Part shown: positions 49,355 to 59,637 of the stretch, in pieces | Layout: each line of letters begins with the position of its first letter | Numbering within the stretch: the stretch's first letter is position 1 | Assembly (NCBI GenBank): GCA_024195265.1 | Contig: JAJLRJ010000011.1 | Span: forward strand, 25,813,792-25,877,791 | Reading direction: 5' to 3' | DNA from: Dendrophyllia cribrosa | Taxonomy: Eukaryota; Cnidaria; Anthozoa; Scleractinia; Dendrophylliidae | Length of the DNA: 64,000 nucleotides | Notes under the pieces: generated by a model | Told to the model about the DNA's origin: nothing | Database searches by the model: none | Seen by the model: only the letters and a program-made list of their open reading frames with translations | Position numbers and translations under genes: made by a program

Positions 49355-49517
49355 GGGCCTGGTCGCACTACAGTCAAAAACAAAAATTAGTCCGCGCAAA
49401 ATGACATAAAAACAAAAACATTCCACAAAAAGCGTGTCCCACCGGAGCGGTTTCTTTTGTTTTCCTCGATTTTTGCACGGGCTAATTTTTGTTTTTGACT
49501 GTAATGCGACCAGGTCC
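49355..49517. mobile_element. 163-bp TWA-flanked MITE
   Basis: GGGCCTGGTCGCACTACAG terminal repeats, TTA on both sides (49352-49354, 49518-49520). Same family as 5404, 51524 and 62585. PIF/Harbinger-like by target site. Confidence 0.8.
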
Positions 49518-49935
49518 TTACTTACACATTCAATACATCCCTTTCTTGGCCTTTTTTAGCTTTCATAAAATTGTACGTAGTCATGAGTTTATTGCAAATT
49601 AAGATTCTTTCCTTGGAATGATTAAGAATTCTGCTCTGTTTTATTATCAAAATAAATACAGTTTGGCATGGAATGTTTTCGGTAGTTTTATATTGTGAAT
49701 TGGTCATTTATTGTATTTCGCGGGATTGAATTCTTGTTATTTAGAGAAACGAGAGAATGAGGTTGTGGCAAGAATAAAAGGCAACGACGTTTTAGAAAAA
49801 ATCCAAAATAAGAAGCCATCTTGATGGGATTTGGAAAATAATTGGGCAATGAAGTTAGATTTGAGCTCCGGAAAAATTCACTTTCACCATTCACTTGTTA
49901 AACAGAGATAAACGAGTAAATTTTCTTTTTCTCAC

Positions 49936-49968
49936 ATTTTAGGTCTCGCTTGAGGCCGTTGACGTATT
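49936..49968 (-). CDS. Small exon of gene B (coiled-coil start)
   Basis: Acceptor ATTTCTTTCAG| and donor AAAAT|GTGAGA around 33 nt, phase 1 both sides, reading KYVNGLKRDLK. It begins a heptad pattern that the next two exons continue. Without splicing, the frame would stop 13 codons on, so a terminal exon is the alternative. Confidence 0.55.
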
Positions 49969-50189
49969 CTGAAAGAAATGAATATAATAAAAACATCAAT
50001 GATGATATTAACACGTAAAGATCACAACATTGCAAATGATCCTCATTGGTCGGTTTTTGCTCAACTTATATTAATTATTAGAGATTTCTGATTTACAGGT
50101 ACAAACAGCAGTTTGGCTGTCTTCACAACTAACCTAATGGCTCACAACTGCTGGAGCTTAACCCGGTTTCTGTAGCATGAAGCGACTAA

Positions 50190-50703
50190 AGCTGTGTTCA
50201 CACTAGGTCGAAACATGATTAGTCTGATCACGAATGAAACATGTTTCATCATAAAAAGTGTTCACATCAGGCAGTGCATTGCGCGAATCATGATTGAAAC
50301 ATGATTAGTCTGATCATGTTTGAAACTACCTCACGAGGTAGTTTCAATCATGATCAGACTGAACACATTCAAAATGGCGGATGGATGCGGAGAAGACACG
50401 AGTGTGCAAAAGAACCAAAATTGGAGCTTTTATGAAGCCAAATGTCTAGTCGAAGTATGGGCAGACGAGGAAATACAACGACAATTAGCGGTAATGGGAA
50501 GGAAACAAAACATATGGGAGAACATTGCCGCAAAACTGAATGAGAATGGTTTAAGCGTACCGCATCGCAAAACAGCATAAATGATTCAACCATGCATAAA
50601 ACGTGTTTGAAACCGACATCTGATGTGAACAATGCCAGAACAAACATGTTTACGCGAAACATGTTTACTCTAAACATGTTTCGGCTTTAATGTGAACGCA
50701 GCT
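50190..50703. mobile_element. 514-bp PIF/Harbinger-like element with Myb-like ORF fragment
   Basis: Ends AGCTGTGTTCACA and TGTGAACGCAGCT with TAA on each side (50187-50189, 50704-50706). The SINE copy at 48.8 kb shows the empty site (CGACTGAGAGTATT). Long TIRs include AAACATGTTT-type palindromes. Autonomous PIF/Harbinger elements encode a transposase and a Myb/SANT DNA-binding protein; only part of the latter remains here. Confidence 0.8.
50372..50580 (+). pseudogene. N-terminal piece of a Myb/SANT-like (trihelix) DNA-binding protein
   Basis: ATG after AACATTCAAA opens MADGCGEDTSV, then WSFYEAKCLVEVWADEEIQ, IWENIAAKLNENG and a stop after PHRKTA. The W..EE..L...W spacing and IW..IA..L are typical of Myb_DNA-bind_4 domains. 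The third helix is cut short, so it is a relic of the PIF/Harbinger accessory gene. Confidence 0.65.
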
Positions 50704-50768
50704 TAAGAGTATTACTACTCCAAGGTTATCCCCCAGCATTATTTCGCCGGTACCCATTTTACACAGTC

Positions 50769-51127
50769 GTGACTAGAATGGATACTCCAAAATCATGTTG
50801 GACCACCTCGGACACTTATTGAGAATTATATAACGTAATGTCGACACTTAGAATTTATTTTCAATAAATTTTGTTGTAAAAAAGAAAATCTAAAATCCCC
50901 ACTCAGGATTGAACCTGTGACCTCAGCTAGGATTAGGATTACATAGGATTACATAGCCTACCGTACCACTGTACCACCTAGCTTCTCGGGTTGCGTAGTC
51001 CTAAATTTAACTATGTAAACTGCTAATCCCAACCTCAACTGAAAGCTAACCAGTTACTCCGTTATATAAGTCTAAATAAGGCGTTCGAGGTGGTCCAACC
51101 TGATTTTGGAGTATCCATTCTAGTCAC
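50769..51127. mobile_element. 359-bp TIR element flanked by a 13-bp direct repeat
   Basis: Inverted ends GTGACTAGAATGGATACTCC. ACCCATTTTACAC is present on both sides (50752-50764, 51129-51141) and occurs once in the expected uninterrupted SINE. The inside holds a tRNA-like sequence (50890-51000). Confidence 0.65.
50890..51000 (-). repeat. tRNA-like pol III promoter sequence
   Basis: Minus strand: an A-box-like TGGTACAGTGG (50977-50967) and a B-box-like GGTTCAATCC (50915-50906). The spacing is about 50 bp and no good cloverleaf could be drawn, so a SINE relic rather than a functional tRNA. Confidence 0.45.
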
Positions 51128-51523
51128 CACCCATTTTACACCTGGGTGGAGAGAGACAATGTGGAGTAAAGTTTCTTGTCTAAGGAAACAACACGACGGC
51201 AGAGACCAGGCTCGAACCACCGACCTTCAGGTTGAAAGTTCGACGCGCTAACCACTACATCACCGCGCCTCCAATAGGCACTAATAGTAATAATAATAAT
51301 AATAATAATTATAAAATTTTTATAGCGCTTACATTACAGGGTATCCTAAGGAGCTTTACAGTATTAAAAACTGTATATATAAAAACAAAACCAAAAAAAA
51401 AATACATTTCTTTCCTATTGTACCAAGCATTAATACCGACACGCGGCTGAAAACGCTTCAGTCTGTAATAGTTAGTTCGTTATTTAACGTGCTGCATTTA
51501 TTTTGCATTGTTTTCCTTACTAA

Positions 51524-51690
51524 GGGCCAAGTCGCACTACAGTCAAAAACAAAAATTAGCCCGTGCAACTGAAAATGACATAAAAACAAAAACATTCTAA
51601 AAAAGCGTGTCCCACCGGAGTGGTTTCTTTTGTTTTCCTCGATTTTTGCACGGGCGGATTTTTGTTTTTGACTGTAGTGCGATTTGGGCC
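51524..51690. mobile_element. 167-bp TWA-flanked MITE
   Basis: Same family as 49355; TAA on both sides (51521-51523, 51691-51693). Its right target copy overlaps the start of the next element. Confidence 0.8.
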
Positions 51691-52187
51691 TAATAGAGTG
51701 AATTCGTATAACCCGTGTTTTATATGCTAATGAGCCGCGTTATATTCTAATCAGCTGTGTACAATAGACATGTGGTCTTTGATAAAAAAAACTGAGGAAA
51801 ACAAAAATATATGTTACGGTTTAGTTTTACGGATTAGTTCTTATGGTTCAGTTTTCGTTTTCCTTTGCTCGAGTTTGAATATAAAACACTAGCTAGAGAC
51901 TAAAATCACATGAATTAAATTAAGGCTAGAATTTTGAGCCCCGAAATGTTTTGTAGTCCTTTGTGTTTGTTTTTTACAGGCTGTTACTGAAAATCAAATG
52001 CTTGAATCGTTGCCTCTTGGTTTGAATTTGCATACGCTTAGCGATGCTTCTGTGAGATTTTAATTAATTTTATAACAAATAAAAAATCAGCCGTTTCAAT
52101 TCCCTTTGTTTTATTGTACACAGCTCAATAGAATATAACGCGGCTCGTTAGCATATAAAACACGGGTTATACGAATTCACTCTATTA
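51691..52187. mobile_element. 497-bp TIR element
   Basis: TAATAGAGTGAATTCGTATA and its complement at the two ends, with perfect matching through CCCGTGTTTTATATGCTAA. No ORF; target duplication not certain. Confidence 0.75.
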
Positions 52188-53229
52188 TGCCTTGTCAGTA
52201 ACTGTGCTCACACTGTGGGTGGCTCCTCCTAAAATGTTCTGCAATTGGTATAGGATTTAATGGGGCTCAAACCAATTATGGAATTGCACACATTTTAGGC
52301 AATATGCTTAGTAGCCACATTTATTTGAGGTCTATCCCCTTTCAATTATATTGTGTTTGTCGGAGGAAAAAGGTGAAACTACTCGATAAGGGACCTCTAA
52401 TTATATATTTATTCCGAAGGCAACGATTCGTATTATGATATAGACCATAAATAGATTAACACCACTTTATCGTCATGACAACCGCAAACTGTTGATTTAT
52501 AACAACTATCCATGCTACCCGCTTTGGCCGCGTTTCGCTCAAAACTGCTGAAGTCTTCTTTTAAATAATGCACCCAACAGGTTATCAGGCATTTCAATAT
52601 GACAATTCAACCAGTCCGTCATTTTAACCAAACCCCAAGATTAAAATACCAGGCTAAACCATTTTAATTATCATCATTGCTCTTCGTGCCAGTACAGCAG
52701 GTGCATAAGACAGTTATTGGACCTTTATGCATTGTATTAAACACGAAGTTTCGGCATAAAAGAAGCCTGGCCTGGCCACTCTCACCTCCAGTTGTCAATC
52801 AACCACTGAAGCATAAACAACTGACAAAAAAAAGCATGCGTCATTACTAAGGTCATTACTTATACAATTTGGAAAAAACTTTATGAAAGTTATATCAGAA
52901 GTCTTTATGAACTTTTATTTCTTTTTTTTTTTTGGCTTAGGTAAAATCTTGGTTTTATTAGATTTTTGAAGCAAATTATATTTAAAGGACGCGCAAGTTA
53001 ACCACGTTTTGTGACTGAAAGAACCCAAAAGGTGTGAAATGGGGGAGGAGCTAAGCCTTTTATACTGGAACTTCGTGTTTAAAAAATTGTCTATTGTTTT
53101 TTAACGTCAAATTACATAGAAATAGAAAAGTAAACAAGAACTATTTTCACAAGGTGAATACCAACGTGAAATACTTTAATTACAAATCAACAAACATGAC
53201 AACAAACACGAGTGGACCGTAAAAGCTAA

Positions 53230-53532
53230 GGCCTGGGGCAAACGTCGAATCTTAGTCGAACTTAATTCGTCAGACCTATGAATTTTGAAATAGGCGCATG
53301 AATGGTGCGACGTCTGCCGCATTTAAGTTCGACTCAAATTAATTGGTTCGACTGCAGCATAAGTTCGACTTGCCAAGTCGGATAATGCGACAGTGGTTCG
53401 GCGTTTCAGCAAACGCCGTTCTAAACACGCGCTGAACTCAATTCACAAATCATGCAAATTCAAATGTGATGGACTGCGCAAACGTCACAAAAATACCGAC
53501 TCCCCCATCTGCCAAATGCTATTCCCCCACCC

Positions 53533-53585
<53 letters not shown>

Positions 53586-54071
53586 CCCGTCCGCGCCCGA
53601 CGAACATGCGCTATACAAAGACAATTTCACGACCGGGTATCGGAAGTCATTGCTGACATCGCACAGCGTGATGGAAATGTGTTTATCACGTTTCACGAGC
53701 ACTAAATATAAATGCTTGAGATGGGAATCACGATCAAGCATGCCACTTGGAGCAATAGCTGTCGTCTCTGATACACAGTGTTCTCAGAGCTGTATGTAAT
53801 GCGAGTCTTCTCTTTCTATTTTTCGCAAAAGAAAGGCCCGACGAGCACTGTATTTTGGTATTTCGCTAGCAAGGCCTAGCAGTAACTGGCCGCGCATCGG
53901 GTGAATAGCACGGGGACACGTGCCTATTCCCGTGTTTTAATGAAGTGCAACCTGTGAAATAGGATCGACGCAGGTTCGACGTTTGCTACCACGCTGGAAT
54001 TAAGTCGACACTTTGTCCACTCTATTTTTAATAAATTCGACGCGACTTAGATTCGACGTTTGCCCCAGGCC
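53230..54071. mobile_element. 842-bp TAA-flanked element (PIF/Harbinger-like)
   Basis: Ends GGCCTGGGGCAAACGTCGAA and complement; TAA at 53227-53229 and 54072-54074. The paralogous block is empty at 55477-55479, with continuous flanking sequence. It contains a 51-base C run (53534-53584). No transposase recognised. Confidence 0.85.
53534..53584. repeat. 51-base C homopolymer
   Basis: Inside the 53230-54071 element. Its true length may be uncertain in the assembly. Confidence 0.9.
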
Positions 54072-54214
54072 TAAGACGATTATTGGCTAAACTGCAGAAT
54101 ACCCCGCTACTTATTTGCATCATATTGAATAACAATAGTATCTATTGTTTCATGCCTCCTTCTTCAAAGAGTTCCCACATATATACATAACATGAATCTA
54201 ATTTGCGGGGTATA

Positions 54215-54395
54215 GGCCATTTGCACGATGGCGTCATTTGACTACAACTACCAGAATTCATTTCGTTTTTCCTTTCTTATTTAAATTTTTTAATCCCAGT
54301 GGGGTTTAAATAACAATAGCCCTAATTTGCACAACAAACAAAAAACTGAAGGATTCTGGTAGTTGTAGTCATATGACGTCATCGTGCAAATGGCC
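54215..54395. mobile_element. 181-bp TA-flanked MITE
   Basis: Arms GGCCATTTGCACGATGGCGT and near complement, each followed inward by ACTACAACTACCAGAAT; TA at both sides. No ORF. Confidence 0.75.
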
Positions 54396-54616
54396 TATTC
54401 TGCAATTGCTCCCCATATTGGAGTGCTAAAAGAATAGGAAATGTTTGAATAAGAATAGAGCTTAAGTCCTAAAGGATTCGTTTAGGACACCAACATGGCC
54501 GCCATTTCATTGTTTTGGGACACCAACATGACCGCCGTGACATAACGTGCAAACGCTCTATAAAATATCCTCGTGGGACTCATTGCATCGACAGAGAGTG
54601 CCAGCGCTCGAGTATC

Positions 54617-54772
54617 GGTTCCTTCTGCATGTACCGGAGCACATATTACGTAAAACAAAAGGAACAAAGAACGACAAAAATACAAATGCAAAACAAGACC
54701 AAAAATACAATACCTCACAAACAATAGAAGACAATGAGTGGTTCATGGGCACCGGTACATGCAAAAAGACCC
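54617..54772. mobile_element. 156-bp element with 8-bp target duplication (hAT-like)
   Basis: CGAGTATC flanks it on both sides (54609-54616, 54773-54780), and the paralogous block has a single CGAGTATC at 56045-56052. The inverted ends share GCATGTACCGG. An 8-bp duplication fits hAT; no transposase. Confidence 0.8.
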
Positions 54773-54883
54773 CGAGTATCTTGATTTGGGTTTCATATCT
54801 CCTGCCTCCCCACTCAAGGACTTACATACGGTGGCATTGGAAAGACACCAAGTGAATATGAAAACACATGTTATTTCACTTAC

Positions 54884-54916
54884 TCTTTCCTGTTCTGTAT
54901 ACATTATTAATAAGAC
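54884..54916 (-). CDS. Small exon of gene B (duplicated exon, copy 2)
   Basis: Acceptor TTTGTTTTAG| and donor AAAGA|GTAAGT around 33 nt, phase 1 both sides, reading SLINNVYRTGK. It lies in the same place within the duplicated block as the 56696 exon. Confidence 0.6.
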
Positions 54917-55547
54917 CTAAAACAAAGATCAACAAACAATATTATTTCAAAAGCAACACGGGACAAGACTTTAAAAATATCTATTTAACTTATTTCTATC
55001 GGACACTTTCTATAATATAAAGAACTTTAAAGCTGCGACACAATTAAACCTAGAGGATTCATAGCACTTCATAAAAAGTGTACGTTGAGGTAGGTCACGT
55101 GATATGATGGCATCACATGTCGTGAAAATTGCGACAGAAGGGCCGCTAAAATTTGATTTCTATTGGCAAATTTTTTCACGAACAACTTCGTACCAGTACA
55201 GCAGGTGCATAAGGCCGTTGTTCGACCTTTATAAATTGTGTTAACTAAAGATGTTTCTTGTTACAATGTTTACCCAATTAATGTTACACAGGAGCGCTCC
55301 AGGCCGATGCCAGTTTTATTCTTTTAAAGGTTTGGACGTTAAAAAATTGTCTATTGTTTTTTAACGTCAAATTACATCGAAATAGAAAAGTAAACAAGGT
55401 GAATACCAACGCGAAATACTATAATTACAAAACAACAAACATGGCAACAAAATGAACACGAGTGGATCGTAAAAGCTAAGACGATTACTGTTTGTTTGAA
55501 TCCGTGTAGTCGGTGATTGCCCTAAATAGAGTGTTTTCACTCATATA

Positions 55548-55838
55548 CAGCTATTTCATTTTTAGGTTGTCGGATGAAAGCTTCAAGCGTACGCAACGAG
55601 ACCGCAAGTTACTATGGGTAGCTGTAAATTGGTCTTAGCTTAAGTTCGCGGTTTTTGCGTTTGTTAGTGCGATGGGTGAGGTGGATGTTAGCACCATAAA
55701 TTTTTGCCTTCGCTGTATGGACGAGGCGTATTAATTTGCTTTGGTCAATTTCACGTATTCATAAAAATCCCAAAGTACCTTGCGGTCTCGTTGCGTACGC
55801 TTGAACCTATCATCTGACAACCTAAATTGAAATAGCTG
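55548..55838. mobile_element. 291-bp hairpin element
   Basis: CAGCTATTTCA..TTTAGGTTGTC arms continue through CAAGCGTACGCAACGAGACC and complement. Small interior without ORF. Confidence 0.75.
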
Positions 55839-56695
55839 CAACCGGCGGCCATTTTGAAGTGCTCAAACAATAAGAAATGATTGAATAAGAATAGAGCTAA
55901 AGTCCCATAGGATTCGTTTAGGACAACAACATGGCCGCCATTTCATTGTTTTGGGGCACCAACATGACCGCCGTGATGTCACGTGTAAACGCTCTATAAA
56001 ATATCCTCGTGGGAGTCACTGTATCGAAAGAGAGTGCCAGCGCTCGAGTATCTTGATTTGGGTTTTACATCCCCTCCATGCCCGCTGAAGGACTAACATA
56101 CGGTGGCACTGGAAAGACACCAAATGTATTTTGTAATGTTTCGGCATGTTAACCAAAGTATGTAGCATGTGGTGCACATGCAAGGAATGTACAGTATGCA
56201 TAAGATAAAGTGTTAATGATTCAAGTTGTTTAAAATCCTGTGGGATTAGCTTGGCTATTTAAGAGATTGTAAGTTATGCAGAAACCATTCGAAGGCATCT
56301 CTTTATACTTGCTTTTTATTTTTACTTTTGTGTGTAAATTTTGATGTAACCTGTAGAACTATGTACATCTTAAATGAAGTGTAATGATTTAAGCGGTTAA
56401 GCAATCCTGTTGCTTTCGTTTGGCTAGTTAAGGGATTGTAAGTTACGCTGTAACCGTTCGGAAGCTTTTCTTGTAGTTGCTCTTTTCTTTTGCGTGCAAA
56501 CTTTGATGTAATCTATAGGATTGTGTACATCTTGTAATATTGTAACCTCTGTGTGCTCTAGGACATCAATAAACGAGATGCTCGCCCCTGGAACTGTGTG
56601 TTGTGTTTATTGAAGATTTATTACAAAATATTTCATACTCGTTTCATGGTTATTAGAGTATAAGTGAATATGAAAACACATTTTATTTGACTTAC

Positions 56696-56725
56696 TCCTT
56701 CCTCTGTAAACATTATTAATAATAC
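56696..56725 (-). CDS. Small exon of gene B (duplicated exon, copy 1)
   Basis: Acceptor TTTGTTTCAG| and donor AAGGA|GTAAGT around 30 nt, phase 1 both sides. With the preceding base it reads GIINNVYRGR. It shares INNVYR with the exon at 54884. Confidence 0.6.
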
Positions 56726-57756
56726 CTGAAACAAAGAACAACAAGCGATATTATTTCAAAAGCAACACAGGACAAGACTTTGAAAATATGGATTTAATCT
56801 ATTTCCTTCGGCACTTAGCTCGTCCACTAAGGCTATTAGGGTCAGTGGTTGTTATTGAATGTAGAAAAACGAAAATCGAATGCGTTGACAATAGGTTTAC
56901 TTCAACTTTCGAAAGAAATTGAGTATGATCCAATATTATTATTTCGAAAGAGAAAAAGGATCACAAAGAAAACGTCAGTAGCAGGTATCAATGGTTTCTA
57001 TAAGGACGTTTGCGAGTTTGAGTTTCAGCGACATGCTACGTCATGCGCGAGTGCGCGCGCAAAGAAAGAAATCTAAACAGATAAAGAAGCGCTGGGAGCC
57101 GTTAACTTTGCTTAGATTTAACTCGCTTGGATGGACGGTGACCCTTTTTAATTCTCGACAGATTGTAAAAAAATGAAAAAGAAAATCAACGTAGGAAGTT
57201 TAAAATTGTCCTATTTTTTTACCCACGCAACATGGAATCCCGCTAACTTGCGGCTGTGTGGCTTTTCAAATGCTGTCGTTTAAAAATTAGATTTACTTTA
57301 AGGGACGTCACCAATTTATTTAATTTGTTTAATAGATCCATTCACATAAAATTTAGCATAGAAAGTTCCATTGTATAGATCCATCTACAATATGTTTAGC
57401 CGTATACGCGACAGAAAAAATGGGTACGGACCCGTCAAAAATGGAGTACGGACCTCACATTTTCACCCGTGTAAACTATGCGTACCATGTCTTTTGGGAT
57501 TGGTCCGGACCCGTGTTTTTTGTAAACGGCCTTTAACACACACTGGGGCTATATTGAGTATGGATGACCAATTTTTCAAAATTAGGGTGGCCTTTCAGAT
57601 AACTTATTTCCGAAACGAAGTCGGTGACCACTAAAATGTTTTTGCATTTTTGGCACGAGTAACTCGTTACCTAGCTGTAGCAAAAGTTTTAGAAAAAAAA
57701 ATCAATGTTAGAATATTTTTACTCGAACTACTAAACTACTAAACTTATTGACATAC

Positions 57757-57840
57757 CTGAAGAAGTCACAACAGACAACAATAGCACGAAACAAATCAGA
57801 AAAACGCCTGAAAACTTCATCTTCACTGCCTGATGATCTG
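57757..57840 (-). CDS. Signal-peptide exon of secreted coiled-coil gene B
   Basis: Acceptor TTTTTTGTAG| (AG 57842-57841) and donor TTCAG|GTATG (GT 57756-57755). ATG at 57820 opens MKFSGVFLICFVLLLSVVTS plus Ser; exits in phase 1. The leader start MKFSG, exon length and splice sites match gene A at 4457-4537. A secreted product is predicted. Its introns downstream hold small phase-1 exons at 56696, 54884, 49936, 49096 and 48669; no terminal exon found. A (CTA)n array starts 43 bp upstream of the acceptor. Confidence 0.8.
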
Positions 57841-57883
57841 CTACAAAAAAGAAGTAATTTTTGTTAGACACAATCGGTGACTG

Positions 57884-57898
57884 CTACTACTACTACTT

Positions 57899-57995
<97 letters not shown>

Positions 57996-58312
57996 TACCA
58001 CTACCACTACCACTACCACTACCACTACCACTACCACTACCACTACCACTACCACTACCACTACCACTACCATGCACTACCACTACCACTACCACTTCCA
58101 CTACCACTACCACTCCACTACCACTACCACTACCACTACCACTACCACTACCACTACCACTACCACTACCACTACCACTACCACTACCACTACCACTACC
58201 ACTACCACTACCACTACCACTACCACTACCACTACCACTACCACTACCACTACCACTACCACTACCACTACCACTACCACTACCACTACCACTACCACTA
58301 CCACTACCACTA
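57884..58312. repeat. (CTA)n then (CCACTA)n microsatellite, about 430 bp
   Basis: Pure trinucleotides from 57884 to about 57994 pass into hexanucleotides with a few interruptions. On the minus strand it reads as TAG repeats upstream of the gene B signal-peptide exon. Confidence 0.95.
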
Positions 58313-58319
58313 TGTGTAT

Positions 58320-58800
58320 GACATCTTCTGCACGCCTCGACTCATCCTTCCGAATGTCGGCTCCCACAGTTAGGACGACCTTTTCAACCACGAGTGCCGG
58401 TGAGAGAGACAGGACATCACTTTTCTGATTTTGATGCCCTGTTCGGAGAGGAACCTCAGCTCTCTTCCTTTCGGCGTTTTGAAGTGGATCGTTAACTGCT
58501 GGCGTGCTGTAGGTGATAACCTCTGTTTCTTAGCTATTGAGCATCGGTGCCACATTCCCGCACTCAGCCTCCACAAGATGAAGCTTCTTCTGATCTTCTT
58601 CTTCTTCTTCTTCTTCTTCTTCTTCTTCTTCTTCTTCTTCTTCTGACATCAGCGCTACGTCCGTCTGCGAAGTCGAGGTCTGTCTCTGTGACTGCTAGGT
58701 ACCTTGTCGACCTTCTTTGGTTAATGATGAATCCGCGCTCTGCTTCTCTCCGGCCCATCGATGGTTTTTCTCAGTCCATAGTCAAGGACAACTATGAACT
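58320..58800 (-). pseudogene. Decayed LINE reverse-transcriptase fragment
   Basis: In the minus orientation it reads TETDLDFAD (the catalytic Y/F-A-D-D box, second Asp lost), then after the GAA run VEAECGN, KKTEVITY-like and a downstream RT-connection region. The frame is broken several times. The relation to coral LINEs of this type is inferred from motif order. Confidence 0.6.
58593..58644. repeat. (TTC)n microsatellite inside the RT relic
   Basis: About 17 TTC units. In the RT frame they are Glu-type GAA codons located just after the FADD box. Confidence 0.95.
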
Positions 58801-59637
58801 GGTGCTCAGGTGTCCTCGTAATGGCTATTTGAATATCAAATTCCATTACAAAGCAGGTTCGCGTCAATACGATAAATAATCCCGATGATCTTTCATTCAC
58901 GTTTTACCCTTTTGTTATTTTACTGTGTAACTACCCCGTTGCATAGCTAAGATGTGATATTTAAAGCTGTCACTGGAACTTTCCAGGCTAAAACAATTGA
59001 AAAACATTTGTCAAAAAGGCCAGGGTAGTCCAGCACTTGTCCAAAACGATGTCTGTGATTCGCTAAGATAGAAAACAATAGATTTGTCCCGCTGGAATAG
59101 GGATTAGGGAAAGGGGCATTGTTCAAGTTATATATCAATTGTATCGTTCGCCAATCACAGACATATCGTTTGGACAGCTACGGGGTCGCCCGTCAAAAAA
59201 CCCACCCCAATACCACCGAATCGTATCCCAAAATATCGAAACTAAAATAACGCTATATACTGTCTAAGTGCAATATATCTCCTCTATTGTCTTAAAATGA
59301 ACGGGTGGTTTTAACTAAGAAAGTTAAACCGGCGTCTATTTACTGACGTTTCAGATTCCTGCTCGCTAAGTCTAAAACAGCCTCGAAACGTTGCGATAAA
59401 GATTCCTCTTCATTTTTTTTATATACTCTTTCCGTTTTTGGGTTGTGTTATAACCATCACGTTAACAATAAGGATATGTTGCTTGCGTGTTCAAAATTAC
59501 TGAGCTTAAAATCCCCGCCTGAAAAATCGTCCGTTTCTAATCAAGAAAACGATAGTTGTTTTTGTAAAAATCTTCCGTCGGAATGCCTTAGCGATATGAA
59601 TCGTTATGTATTTAAACAAAACATAAACAGAAGAACA

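Larger units (their letters stand above)
50130..51273 (-). mobile_element. tRNA-derived SINE split by two insertions
   Basis: On the minus strand, a tRNA-like head has an A box (TGTAGTGGTTAGCG, 51259-51246) and a B box (GGTTCGAGCC, 51218-51209), then the body with AAACTTTACTCC and the tail reaching CACAACTGCTGGAGC near 50140. Elements at 50190-50703 and 50769-51127 interrupt it. (TAA)n borders its head at 51283. Confidence 0.75.
52690..56770. repeat. Tandem segmental duplication carrying a gene B exon
   Basis: Blocks in the same order occur twice: GCCAGTACAGCAGGTGCATAA (52688, 55190), AAAAATTGTCTATTGTTTTT (about 53083, 55342), AACATGGCCGCCATTTCATT (54492, 55927), GAGAGTGCCAGCGCTCGAGT (54594, 56030) and the INNVYR exon (54884, 56696). 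Each copy has since gained its own insertions. Confidence 0.85.

Noticed and set aside
49936..49970. Plus-strand acceptor and exon at CATTTTAG|GTCTCGC
   Set aside because: The plus-strand reading soon stops, while the minus-strand reading gives a phase-consistent exon that continues a heptad pattern.
50890..51000. A functional tRNA gene
   Set aside because: A and B boxes are present, but stems do not pair into a cloverleaf and it lies inside a TIR element.
57861..58428. Open frames of up to 183 codons in the 57.9-58.4 kb region
   Set aside because: They are translations of the (CTA)n/(CCACTA)n microsatellite; the low-complexity Tyr-His and Thr runs have no gene structure.
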